Assembly (NCBI GenBank): GCA_017744285.1
Contig: JAGIBP010000045.1
Location: 15,699 to 68,009 of the forward strand
Reading direction: 5' to 3'
Source: Variovorax sp.
GTDB taxonomy: Bacteria; Pseudomonadota; Gammaproteobacteria; Burkholderiales; Burkholderiaceae_C
DNA length: 52,311 nucleotides
How positions within the stretch are numbered: the stretch's first letter is position 1; the number at the start of each line of letters is the position of its first letter. The position numbers and the translations under genes were made by a program. The notes below the pieces were generated by a model. The model saw nothing but the letters and a program-made list of their open reading frames with translations, did no database searches and had not been told where the DNA came from. This document shows, piece by piece, positions 21,486 to 29,802 of the stretch.

Positions 21486-23651
21486 TTGGAAGTCTCATTC
21501 AGCAAGGAAATCGAAGCCCTTCGCCTCGGCGAAGGCGACACCTTTCATGGCGAGGGCATCCTCGCGATCACCAAGGGGCTGCTGCAGTCGGGCGTGGCCT
21601 ACGTCGGCGGCTACCAGGGCGCGCCGGTCTCGCACCTGCTCGACGTCATGGTGCAGGCCAAGCCCTACATGGACGAGCTGGGCGTGCACGTCGAGGCCTG
21701 CTCCAACGAGGCCTCGGCGGCCGCGATGCTCGGCGCCTCGATCCACTACCCGCTGCGCGGCGCGGTGACCTGGAAGTCGATCGTCGGCACCAACGTGGCC
21801 GCGGACGCGCTGTCCAACCTCTCGTCGCCCGGCGTGCGCGGCGGCGTGCTGATCGTGGTCGGCGAGGACTACGGCGAAGGCGCCTCCGTGATCCAGGAGC
21901 GCACGCACGCCTATGCGCTCAAGTCGAGCATGTGCCTGCTCGACCCGCGCCCTGACCTGGGCGTGATGGTGAACATGGTCGAGCACGGATTCCGCCTTTC
22001 CGAGACCTCGAACATGCCCTGCATCATGGAGCTGCGCATCCGCACCTGCCACGTGCGCGGCAGCTTCGAATGCAAGGACAACCTGCCGCCGGCGGTCTCC
22101 ACGCGCGCGCTGATCGAAGAGCCGGCCGGCTTCGACTACATGCGGCTGGCACACCCGCCGGTCACCTTCCGCCACGAGAAGCTCAAGGGCGAGGAGCGGC
22201 TGCCCGCCGCGCGGCGCTACATCGCCGAACACCAGCTCAACGAGCTGATACCCGGCAAGCACGAGGACCTCGGCATCATCGTGCAGGGCGGGCTCTACAA
22301 CGCGCTCATCCGCAGCCTGCAGCAGCTCGGCCTGGCCGACGCCTTCGGCGCGACGGACATCCCGCTGCTGGTGCTCAACGTCACCTACCCGCTGGTGCCC
22401 GAGGAAGTGGCCGACTTCTGCGCCGGCAAGCGCGCGGTGCTCGTGGTCGAGGAAGGCCAGCCCGAGTACATCGAGCAGGAGATCGCCACCCTGCTGCGCC
22501 GCCGCGACATCCAGACCGCGCTGCACGGCTGCGACCTGCTCCCGCCGGCGGGCGAACTGGGCGTGGAGGCGCTCGCGGGCGGCCTCGCCCCGTTCGTGGA
22601 ACGCTACCTGCCGGGCTCGGCGCAGCAATCGTCCAACGAATCGGCGCACGGATGGCTCGCCGGCAACCGCGAGCGCCGCGCGGCGGTGGCCGCCCAGTCC
22701 GGCACGCCGCTGCCGAACCGGCCGCCGAGCTTCTGCATCGGCTGCCCGGAGCGGCCGGTGTTCTCGGCGCTCAAGCTCGCGCAGCAGGACAGCGGCCCGG
22801 TGCACATCGCGGCCGACATCGGCTGCCATGCCTTCGGCACCTTCGAGCCCTTCTCGATGGGCCACTCGATCCTCGGCTACGGCATGAGCCTCGCGAGCCG
22901 CGCGGGCGTCTCGCCGATGATGCAGCGCCGCGTGCTGTCGATCATGGGCGACGGCGGCTTCTGGCACAACGGCCTGCTCACCGGCGTGCAGAGCGCGCTC
23001 TTCAACGGCGACGACGCGGTGCTGATGATCTTCAAGAACGGCTACACCTCGGCCACCGGCACGCAGGACATCATCTCCACGCCCGACGACGAGGTGAAGG
23101 CGCACGCGGTCGACAAGCAGCAGAGCCTGGTCGACAAGAACCAGACCATCGAGTCCACGCTCAAGGGCCTGGGCGTGCAGTGGCTGCGCACCGTGCACAC
23201 CTACGACGTGAGCAAGATGCGCAGCACGCTCAACGACGCCTTCACCAGCAGCTTCAACGGCCTGAAGGTGATCATCGCCGAGGGCGAATGCCAGCTCGAA
23301 CGGCAGCGCCGCATCAAGCCGTGGATCGCGAGCCTGCTCAAGAAGGGCGAGCGCGTGGTGCGCGTGAAGTACGGCGTCGACGAGGACGTGTGCAACGGCG
23401 ACCACGCGTGCATCCGGCTGTCGGGCTGCCCCACGCTCACGATCAAGGACAACCCCGACCCGCTCAAGGTGGACCCGGTCGCGGTCGTGATCGACGGCTG
23501 CGTGGGCTGCGGCCTGTGCGGCGCCAACGCGCACGCGGCCACGCTGTGCCCGAGCTTCTACCGCGCCGAAGTGGTGCAGAACCCCAAATGGCACGAACGC
23601 CTGCTGCACAGCCTGCGCGGCGCCGTGGTCCGCGTCCTTCAGCCTGCATGA
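21486..23651 (+). CDS. Indolepyruvate ferredoxin oxidoreductase alpha subunit-like (IorA)
   Basis: A 721-residue thiamine-diphosphate enzyme of the 2-oxoacid:acceptor oxidoreductase family. The N-terminal pyrimidine domain includes GVAYVGGYQGAPVSHLLD; the ThDP site is MGDGGFWHNGLLTGVQ with NGYTSATG. C-terminal cysteines are C636, C642, C648, C672, C675, C678 and C688, one fewer than two full 4Fe-4S sites. The start is TTG at 21486 with GGAG upstream; no in-frame ATG fits. With IorB it would turn an aryl 2-oxoacid plus CoA into an acyl-CoA. The ATGA overlap with the beta gene shows coupling. Confidence 0.85.
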   Translation: MEVSFSKEIEALRLGEGDTFHGEGILAITKGLLQSGVAYVGGYQGAPVSHLLDVMVQAKPYMDELGVHVEACSNEASAAAMLGASIHYPLRGAVTWKSIVGTNVAADALSNLSSPGVRGGVLIVVGEDYGEGASVIQERTHAYALKSSMCLLDPRPDLGVMVNMVEHGFRLSETSNMPCIMELRIRTCHVRGSFECKDNLPPAVSTRALIEEPAGFDYMRLAHPPVTFRHEKLKGEERLPAARRYIAEHQLNELIPGKHEDLGIIVQGGLYNALIRSLQQLGLADAFGATDIPLLVLNVTYPLVPEEVADFCAGKRAVLVVEEGQPEYIEQEIATLLRRRDIQTALHGCDLLPPAGELGVEALAGGLAPFVERYLPGSAQQSSNESAHGWLAGNRERRAAVAAQSGTPLPNRPPSFCIGCPERPVFSALKLAQQDSGPVHIAADIGCHAFGTFEPFSMGHSILGYGMSLASRAGVSPMMQRRVLSIMGDGGFWHNGLLTGVQSALFNGDDAVLMIFKNGYTSATGTQDIISTPDDEVKAHAVDKQQSLVDKNQTIESTLKGLGVQWLRTVHTYDVSKMRSTLNDAFTSSFNGLKVIIAEGECQLERQRRIKPWIASLLKKGERVVRVKYGVDEDVCNGDHACIRLSGCPTLTIKDNPDPLKVDPVAVVIDGCVGCGLCGANAHAATLCPSFYRAEVVQNPKWHERLLHSLRGAVVRVLQPA

Positions 23652-25279
23652 CGATCATGAACCGTACCCAACCCATCACCCTCCTCATCTGCGCGCTCGG
23701 CGGCGAAGGCGGCGGCGTCCTGACCGAATGGCTGGTCGACGTCGCGCGCCATGCCGGCTACGCCGCGCAGAGCACCTCGATTCCCGGGGTCGCGCAGCGC
23801 ACCGGCGCCACCACCTACTACGTCGAAGTCTTTCCGGTGCCGCTGGCCGAGCTCGGTGGCCGCAAGCCGGTCTTCAGCCTGAGCCCCGTGCCGGGCGCGC
23901 TCGACGCCATCGTCTCGTCGGAACTGCTCGAAACCACGCGCCAGATCGGCAACGGCATGAGCTCGCGCGAGCGCACGCTGGTCATCAGCTCGTCCAGCCG
24001 CACGCTCACCACGGCCGAGCGCATGGAGCTGGGCGACGGCCGCGCCGATGCGCAGCGCCTCGTCGACGTGATCAAGGCCTTCAGCCGCGAGCACCACGTG
24101 TTCGACATGGGCACCGCCGCACGCGAGTCGGGCACCATCGTCAGCGCGGTGATGCTCGGGGCCGTCGCCGGCAGCGGGCTCTTTCCCTTCCCGCGCGAGG
24201 CCTACGAACAGGTCGTGCGCGGCGGCGGCGACAAGATCAGCAAGATGGCCGAGGCCAGCCTGCGCGGCTTCGCGAAGGCCTTCGACGCTGTGAACGCGCC
24301 GCGCCAGCAAGCCGCCATGGTCACGGGCCTTCTGGCCACCTCCCAGGACGAGGCGCCCGCCACCGCCGCGCTGCCGCAGGCGGTCGCCAGCCTGTTCCCG
24401 CCCGCCGTGCACGACCTCCTCGCGCTGGGCCATGCCCGCGTGCTCGACTACCAGGACGCGGACTACGCCAGGCTCTACGTCGAGCGGCTGCAGAAGGTGC
24501 TCGCCGCCGAGCGCAGCGCGGATCCGGCCGCCGCGCAGGGCTTCGCGATCACGCGCGAGATGGCGCGCTGGCTCGCGCTGTGGATGGCCTTCGACGACAT
24601 CGTGCGCGTGGCCGAGCTCAAGAGCCGCGCCAGCCGCGCGCGCCGCGTGCGCGACGAGGTCAAGGCCGGCGATCATGACATCGTCAAGGTCTACGACCAC
24701 TTCAAGCCCGGTGCGCCCGAGTTCGCGGCGCTGCTGCCGGACTCCCTCGCCAATCGCGTGACCGCCTGGGACCGGCGCCGCGCCACGCCATGGGCCCTGC
24801 CGCTCAAGGTCGGCAGCCACTCGGTGTTCGGCATGGCGTCGCTGCGGCTGCTGGCCTCCATGCGCTGGCTGCGCCGGCGCGGACAGCGCTTCGCGCAGGA
24901 ACAGGCGCTGATCGAGCGCTGGCTCGACGCCGTCGCGCGGGGCACGCAGGCGCACTGGCGCCTCGGCCACGAGATCGCGCTGTGCGGCCGCCTCATCAAG
25001 GGCTATGGCACCACCAACGAGCGCGGCAAGCACAACCTGCTGCACGTGATCGACCACCTGGCGATCGCGCCGCTGCCCGACGGTGCCCCGTCCGCGCGCG
25101 CGGACGCCATCGCCGCGGCGCGCACCGCCGCGCTGGCCGACGAGGCCGGCACCGCGCTCGACGCCGCGCTGGTGCGCCACGGCGCGCCACCCCGGCCCGT
25201 GAAGGCCGTGCCCGTGCGCTGGGTGCGCCAGCCCCGCGGCCTCGCCACTGCCGCCCAGGCGAAGAGCAAGGCGCACTGA
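23648..25279 (+). CDS. Indolepyruvate oxidoreductase beta subunit-like (IorB) with C-terminal DUF6537
   Basis: A 543-residue partner of the alpha subunit. Residues 1 to about 200 are the POR gamma-type domain (LLICALGGEGGGVLTEWL, STSIPGVAQRTGATTYYVE, ending PFPREAYEQV). The rest, about 340 residues with KVYDHFKPGAPEFAALLP and LIKGYGTTNERGKHNL, matches the long C-terminal domain (DUF6537, as I recall) of aerobic IorB proteins, with no assigned function. The ATG at 23648 overlaps the alpha stop; an ATG at 23657 is an alternative. Canonical archaeal IorB is only about 200 residues, so the extension is notable. Confidence 0.83.
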   Translation: MTIMNRTQPITLLICALGGEGGGVLTEWLVDVARHAGYAAQSTSIPGVAQRTGATTYYVEVFPVPLAELGGRKPVFSLSPVPGALDAIVSSELLETTRQIGNGMSSRERTLVISSSSRTLTTAERMELGDGRADAQRLVDVIKAFSREHHVFDMGTAARESGTIVSAVMLGAVAGSGLFPFPREAYEQVVRGGGDKISKMAEASLRGFAKAFDAVNAPRQQAAMVTGLLATSQDEAPATAALPQAVASLFPPAVHDLLALGHARVLDYQDADYARLYVERLQKVLAAERSADPAAAQGFAITREMARWLALWMAFDDIVRVAELKSRASRARRVRDEVKAGDHDIVKVYDHFKPGAPEFAALLPDSLANRVTAWDRRRATPWALPLKVGSHSVFGMASLRLLASMRWLRRRGQRFAQEQALIERWLDAVARGTQAHWRLGHEIALCGRLIKGYGTTNERGKHNLLHVIDHLAIAPLPDGAPSARADAIAAARTAALADEAGTALDAALVRHGAPPRPVKAVPVRWVRQPRGLATAAQAKSKAH

Positions 25280-25318
25280 GTCCCAAGAAAAGCAACCTCC
25301 CACTAGCAGTTCCCCACC

Positions 25319-26305
25319 ATGAAGAAGATGATCCCCCTGCTCGCCCGCCGCACGCTGCTCGCTGCCGCACTGGCCGCCGCCCTGCCCGTTGCCGCGCTGG
25401 CCCAGGCCTTTCCCGCCAAGCCGATCCGCGTGATCGTGAGCTTCCCGCCCGGCGGCGCGGCCGACCAGATCGCGCGGGCCGTGTCCGAGCCGCTGACGCA
25501 GGCGCTCGGCCAGCCCGTGATCGTGGAGAACCGCGCCGGCGCCAACGGCAATATCGCCGGCGACTACGTCTCCAAACAGCCGGCCGACGGCTACACCCTG
25601 CTCATGAGTTCGGGCGGCACGGTGTCGATCAACCCGCACCTGTACGCCAAGATGCCGTTCGACCCGGCCAAGGACCTCGTGCCCGTGGCCGCGGCTGCGC
25701 GCGTGCTGGTGTTCCTCGAAGTGAACCCGCAGAAGATGCAGGTCAAGGACGCCCGCGAATTCCTCGCCTACCTGAAGGCGCACCCGGGCAAGCTCTCCTA
25801 CGGCACGCCCGGCAACGGCAGCTCGCCGCACCTCGCCGCGGAGATGATGAATGCCCAGGCCCAGCTGAGCGCGACCCACATTCCCTATCGCGGCGCGGCG
25901 CCCGCGATGCAGGACCTGCTGGCGGGCCAGGTCGACTACATGTTCGATCCGGGCATCGGCCTGCAGCACGTCAAGTCCGGCAAGCTGAAGCTGCTGGCCG
26001 TGGGCAGCCCGAAGCGCTCGCCGCAGTTCCCCGACGTGCCGACGCTCGATGAAGTGGGCCTGAAGGACTTCGACGCCGACACCTGGTTCGGCTTCTACGC
26101 GCCGGGCGGCACGCCGCAGCCGGTGCTCGCCAAGTTGAATACCGAGATCAACAAGATCCTGCGCAGCCCCGCGTTCGCGCAGCGCATGGACGCGCTCGGC
26201 GCCATTCCCGCCCCCATGAGCCCGCAGGAATTCGCCGCCCGCGCGCAGACCGACAGCGTCCGCTACGGCGCGCTGATCCGCGCGCGCAACATCACCGGCG
26301 ATTGA
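25319..26305 (+). CDS. Bug-family (tripartite tricarboxylate) substrate-binding protein
   Basis: A 328-residue periplasmic receptor of the Bug family, greatly expanded in Bordetella, Variovorax and relatives. After the signal peptide (ALA-QAFP) it shows the family openings FPAKPIRVIVSFPPGGAAD, VIVENRAGANGNIAGDYV and PYRGAAPAMQDLLAGQVDYM. No TctA/TctB membrane genes adjoin it, as is common for orphan Bug proteins. It sits 39 nt after iorB and 158 nt before the TRAP operon, so it may recognise the same aromatic or oxo-acid substrate. Ligand not determinable here. Confidence 0.9.
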   Translation: MKKMIPLLARRTLLAAALAAALPVAALAQAFPAKPIRVIVSFPPGGAADQIARAVSEPLTQALGQPVIVENRAGANGNIAGDYVSKQPADGYTLLMSSGGTVSINPHLYAKMPFDPAKDLVPVAAAARVLVFLEVNPQKMQVKDAREFLAYLKAHPGKLSYGTPGNGSSPHLAAEMMNAQAQLSATHIPYRGAAPAMQDLLAGQVDYMFDPGIGLQHVKSGKLKLLAVGSPKRSPQFPDVPTLDEVGLKDFDADTWFGFYAPGGTPQPVLAKLNTEINKILRSPAFAQRMDALGAIPAPMSPQEFAARAQTDSVRYGALIRARNITGD

Positions 26306-26463
26306 TTGACGCAACGAGACAGCCGCGTCGCCACTTCAAGGTAAACGCCGATTTACGGCGACGCCGACTCTTATGAAAAATAACTGAATTGCGCCGGCCC
26401 CGACTTCGGGGAAAAGGCGCGATCCCATTCCAGCGATTCAACAACACCCCGCAAGGAGACACC
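26306..26463 (+). promoter_or_regulatory. Intergenic region before the TRAP operon
   Basis: This 158-nt gap contains a small hairpin (CGCCG-ATTTA-CGGCG near 26346-26360) followed by the AT-rich stretch CTTATGAAAAATAACTG, and ends with AAGGAGA before the TRAP start. I expect a separate promoter here but cannot match convincing -35 and -10 boxes. Confidence 0.3.
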
Positions 26464-27513
26464 ATGTCGACACCCCGCTCCAAGACCTCGGCCGCCACAC
26501 GGGCGGCGCTCGCGCTTTCGGCCGCGCTGGCCCTGGCCGGCGCGCCCGCGCAGGCGCAGGACAAGCCCGTCCAGCTCAAGATGTCGAGCTGGGTGCCGGC
26601 GCAGCATCCGCTGAACCCCTCGCTGCAGGCGTGGGCCGACGACATCAAGAAGGCGTCGAACGGCACCATCACCGCGGTGCTGTTCCCCTCGGAGCAGCTC
26701 GGCAAGGCCTTCGACCACTACGACATGGCGCGCGACGGCATCGCCGATTTCGCCTACATCAATCCCGGCTACCAGCCGGGCCGCTTCCCGATCATGGCCG
26801 GCGCCTCGTTGCCCTTCCTCTTCGCCAACGGCAAGAGCGGCTCGGCCGCCATCGACGCGTGGTACCGCCAGTACGCCGCCACTGAAATGAAGGACGTGAA
26901 GTTCTGCTTCGCCTTCGTGCACGACCCCGGCACCTTCCACGCGCGCAAGAAGATCCTTCTGCCGACCGACGTCAAGGGCATGAAGATCCGCCCCGCCACC
27001 AGCACCATCGGCCAGATGGTCACGTCGCTGGGCGGCACCAACGTGCAGGCTTCGGCCCCCGAGTCGCGCGACATGCTCGAGCGCGGCGTGGCCGACGCGA
27101 TCACCTTCCCGTGGGGTTCGATCATCCTGTTCGGCATCGACAAGGTGGTGAGCTACCACATGGACGCGCCGCTCTACGTCACGCCCTTCGTCTGGGCGAT
27201 GAACAAGAGCAAGTACGACGGCATGTCCGCCGCGCAGAAGAAGGTGATCGACGACCACTGCACCAGCGAATGGGCCGAAAAGGTCGCCACGCCCTGGGCC
27301 GATTTCGAATACGGCGGCCGCGCCAAGATCGCCGCGCAATCCGGCCATGAGGTCTACAAGCTGACGCCCGAGCAGCTCGACGCCTGGCGCAAGGCCAGCG
27401 CACCGGTCGAGGCGCAGTGGGCCGAAGGCGTGAAGAAGGTCGGCCAGGATCCCAAGGCCGTGCTCGACGGCCTGAAGGCCAGCCTCGCGAAGCACAACGC
27501 GGCCCTGCAATGA
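26464..27513 (+). CDS. TRAP transporter substrate-binding protein (DctP family, FcbT1-like)
   Basis: A 349-residue periplasmic receptor with a signal peptide ending AQA-QDKP. The DctP fold is seen in LKMSSWVPAQHPLNPSLQAW, GMKIRPATSTIGQMVTSLGG and the carboxylate-binding region around ASAPESRDMLERGVADAI. The start at 26464 has GCAAGGAGA upstream. Its stop overlaps the small permease start (ATGA). Followed by both permeases and a 4-hydroxybenzoyl-CoA thioesterase, the same order as fcbT1T2T3C for 4-chlorobenzoate uptake in Comamonas (from memory), so an aromatic carboxylate ligand is likely. Confidence 0.88.
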   Translation: MSTPRSKTSAATRAALALSAALALAGAPAQAQDKPVQLKMSSWVPAQHPLNPSLQAWADDIKKASNGTITAVLFPSEQLGKAFDHYDMARDGIADFAYINPGYQPGRFPIMAGASLPFLFANGKSGSAAIDAWYRQYAATEMKDVKFCFAFVHDPGTFHARKKILLPTDVKGMKIRPATSTIGQMVTSLGGTNVQASAPESRDMLERGVADAITFPWGSIILFGIDKVVSYHMDAPLYVTPFVWAMNKSKYDGMSAAQKKVIDDHCTSEWAEKVATPWADFEYGGRAKIAAQSGHEVYKLTPEQLDAWRKASAPVEAQWAEGVKKVGQDPKAVLDGLKASLAKHNAALQ

Positions 27514-28055
27514 CCGCTGGCAGCGACAACGCCCCCGCGGCCAAGGGGACGTCGGGCGACCGCTTCATCAACGCGATCGAGTGGCTCGCCGCCCTCTTCG
27601 TGGGGATCGTGGCGCTCAACATCTTCATCGCCGTGGTGTTGCGCAAGTTCTTCGACACCTCGATCCCGGATTCGTACGACTTCGGCCGGATGCTCCTGGG
27701 CATCCTGATCTTCTGGGGCATCGCGGCCACCAGCTACCGGGGCGGCCACATCACGGTCGACCTGGTCTGGACCGCGGCGAGCCCGCGCATGAAGCGCTGG
27801 ATCGACGTCTTCGCGACCGTGGTGCTGCTCTTCGTGGTCTCGGTGCAGACCGCCACCCTGTTCGACAAGGTGCGCGCCACCTACGTGGACCACGTGCTGA
27901 CCTACGACATGAACATCCCGACCTGGCCCTTCTACGCGGTGGCCTGGCTCGGCGACGTTTCCGCCGTGCTGCTGATCGCCATCCGCACCTGGCGCCTGAT
28001 CTTCCACCCTGAACTTCTTCATGACGAGAAGCCTGAAATGAAGGCTGATGAATGA
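27510..28055 (+). CDS. TRAP transporter small permease (DctQ family)
   Basis: A 181-residue inner-membrane protein with four predicted segments (INAIEWLAALFVGIVALNIF, MLLGILIFWGIAATSY, FATVVLLFVVSV, WLGDVSAVLLIAI). DctQ subunits support assembly and function of the large permease. Its ATG overlaps the receptor stop and its TGA overlaps the large permease start, both as ATGA, so all three are translated in step. No unusual features. Confidence 0.88.
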   Translation: MTAGSDNAPAAKGTSGDRFINAIEWLAALFVGIVALNIFIAVVLRKFFDTSIPDSYDFGRMLLGILIFWGIAATSYRGGHITVDLVWTAASPRMKRWIDVFATVVLLFVVSVQTATLFDKVRATYVDHVLTYDMNIPTWPFYAVAWLGDVSAVLLIAIRTWRLIFHPELLHDEKPEMKADE

Positions 28056-29353
28056 GCACCGACGCCATCGCCATCCTTGGATTCTTCGTTCTCTTCGCAT
28101 TGATGCTCCTGCGCGTGCCCGTCGGCATGGCGATGGGGCTCGTGGGCGTCACCGGCTATGCATGGATCGTGGGCCCCGGCCCCGCGCTCAAGCTGGTCGG
28201 CCAGACCTCGATGCGCACCGTGACCGACTACACCTTCGGCGTGATCCCGATGTTCATGCTGATGGGGGCGCTGGTCTCCGTCTCGGGCGTGAGCCGCGAG
28301 CTGTTCAAGGCCGCGAACTCGATGATCGGGCACCTGCGCGGCGGCCTCGGCGTGGCCACGGTGCTCGCCTGCGGCGGCTTCGCGGCGATCTGCGGATCGT
28401 CGGTTGCGACCGCGGCCACGTTCTCGGCCGTGGCCTATCCGGAGATGCGGCGCTTCAACTACCCGCAGTCATTCTCCACCGGCGTGATCGCCGCGGGCGG
28501 CACGCTGGGCGCGATCCTGCCGCCGTCGACCGTGCTTGCGGTCTACGCGATCCTCACGCAGCAGGACATCGGCAAGCTGTTCATGGCGGGCATCGTGCCC
28601 GGCATCCTCGCGATGACCATGTACGTGCTGACCATCGTGGCCATCGTGAAGCTGCGGCCGGGCTGGCTGCCCGGCGGGCAGGCCAAGCCGTGGAGCGAGC
28701 GCATCGCCGACCTCAAGAACGTCTGGGCGCCGCTGGTGCTCTTCATCTTCGTGATCGGCGGGCTCTACGGCGGCTTCTTCACGCCCACCGAGGCCGGCGG
28801 CGTGGGTGCGAGCGGCGCCTTCCTGCTCGGCCTGCTGCGCCGCAAGCTCGACGGGCCGAAGATCCGCGAGGCGCTGCTCTCGGCCACGCGCACCGCGGCG
28901 GCGGTGTTCACGGTGCTGATCGGGGCGCTGCTGTTCGGCTATTTCCTGACGATCACGCAAAGCCCGCAGAAGCTCACCGAGTTCCTCACCAGCCTGGGCA
29001 TCGGCCGCTACGGCGTGCTCGCGCTGATCATGCTGATGTACCTCGTGCTCGGCTGCCTGATGGACGCGATGGCGATGATCATCCTCACGGTGCCGATCAT
29101 CTACCCGGTCATCGTGCACCTGGGCTTCGACCCGATCTGGTTCGGCGTGATCATCGTGATGACGGTCGAACTCGGCCTGATCCACCCGCCCGTGGGCATG
29201 AACGTGTTCGTGATCAAGAGCGTGGTCAAGGACGTGAGCTTCACCACGATCTTCAAGGGCGTGCTGCCGTTCATCCTGACCGACATCCTGCGGCTGGTGA
29301 TCCTGATCGCATTCCCCATCATCGCCCTCTGGCTGCCCACGAGAATGGGATAG
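28052..29353 (+). CDS. TRAP transporter large permease (DctM family)
   Basis: A 433-residue inner-membrane transporter with about twelve segments. DctM hallmarks are VPVGMAMGLVGVTGYAWI, GVIPMFMLMGALVSVSGVS, CGSSVATAATFSAVAYPEM, GGTLGAILPPSTVLAVYAI and HPPVGMNVFVIK. It couples solute entry to a sodium or proton gradient using the DctP receptor at 26464. Starts by ATGA overlap with the small subunit; the thioesterase begins 17 nt after its stop and is probably in the same operon. Confidence 0.92.
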   Translation: MSTDAIAILGFFVLFALMLLRVPVGMAMGLVGVTGYAWIVGPGPALKLVGQTSMRTVTDYTFGVIPMFMLMGALVSVSGVSRELFKAANSMIGHLRGGLGVATVLACGGFAAICGSSVATAATFSAVAYPEMRRFNYPQSFSTGVIAAGGTLGAILPPSTVLAVYAILTQQDIGKLFMAGIVPGILAMTMYVLTIVAIVKLRPGWLPGGQAKPWSERIADLKNVWAPLVLFIFVIGGLYGGFFTPTEAGGVGASGAFLLGLLRRKLDGPKIREALLSATRTAAAVFTVLIGALLFGYFLTITQSPQKLTEFLTSLGIGRYGVLALIMLMYLVLGCLMDAMAMIILTVPIIYPVIVHLGFDPIWFGVIIVMTVELGLIHPPVGMNVFVIKSVVKDVSFTTIFKGVLPFILTDILRLVILIAFPIIALWLPTRMG

Positions 29354-29370
29354 GCCGTCAATTCAACTCA

Positions 29371-29784
29371 ATGAGCATCGAAGTCACCTACACCGTCCGC
29401 GTCGAATTCGGCGACTGCGACCCCGCCGGCATCGTCTGGTTTCCCAACTTCTTCCGCTGGATCGACGCCGCGTCGCGCCACTTCTTCGCCGAACGCGGCG
29501 TGCCGCGCTGGGAAGAAACGGCACAGACGCTCGGCGTGATCGGCACGCCGCTGGTCGACACGCACACGCGCTTCGTCAAGAGCGCGAGCTATGGCGACAC
29601 GCTCGCCATCGCGGTCACGATCCCCGAGTGGCGCGAGAAGAGCTTCGTGCAGTGCTACCGCGTCACGCGCGGCGAGGACCTGATCCTCGAATGCGAGGAG
29701 GTGCGCATCTTTGCCGCGAAGCGCGAGGGCGGCGGCATCCGCGCGGTGCCGATCCCGGCGGAGATCCGCCGCCTTTGCGAATAG
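29371..29784 (+). CDS. 4-hydroxybenzoyl-CoA thioesterase (FcbC-like)
   Basis: A 137-residue hotdog-fold thioesterase. It follows the Pseudomonas CBS-3 enzyme closely as I recall it: VEFGDCDPAGIVWFPNF with catalytic Asp at D17, WIDAASRHFF, GTPLVDTHTRFVKSASYGD and EWREKSFVQ. It would hydrolyse 4-hydroxybenzoyl-CoA or a similar aryl-CoA in the cytoplasm. It is last in the TRAP operon. No 4-chlorobenzoyl-CoA ligase or dehalogenase (fcbA, fcbB) occurs in the window, so the CoA ester must come from elsewhere, perhaps from IorAB. Confidence 0.88.
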   Translation: MSIEVTYTVRVEFGDCDPAGIVWFPNFFRWIDAASRHFFAERGVPRWEETAQTLGVIGTPLVDTHTRFVKSASYGDTLAIAVTIPEWREKSFVQCYRVTRGEDLILECEEVRIFAAKREGGGIRAVPIPAEIRRLCE

Positions 29785-29802
29785 CGGCGCCCGATCAGCC
29801 GC
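29784..29802. terminator. Weak hairpin between converging thioesterase and esterase genes
   Basis: GCGGC (29784-29788) pairs with GCCGC (29798-29802), spanning the last base of the thioesterase TAG and the complement of the esterase TGA (29795-29797). Only 5 bp and no T-run, so termination is uncertain. Confidence 0.25.
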
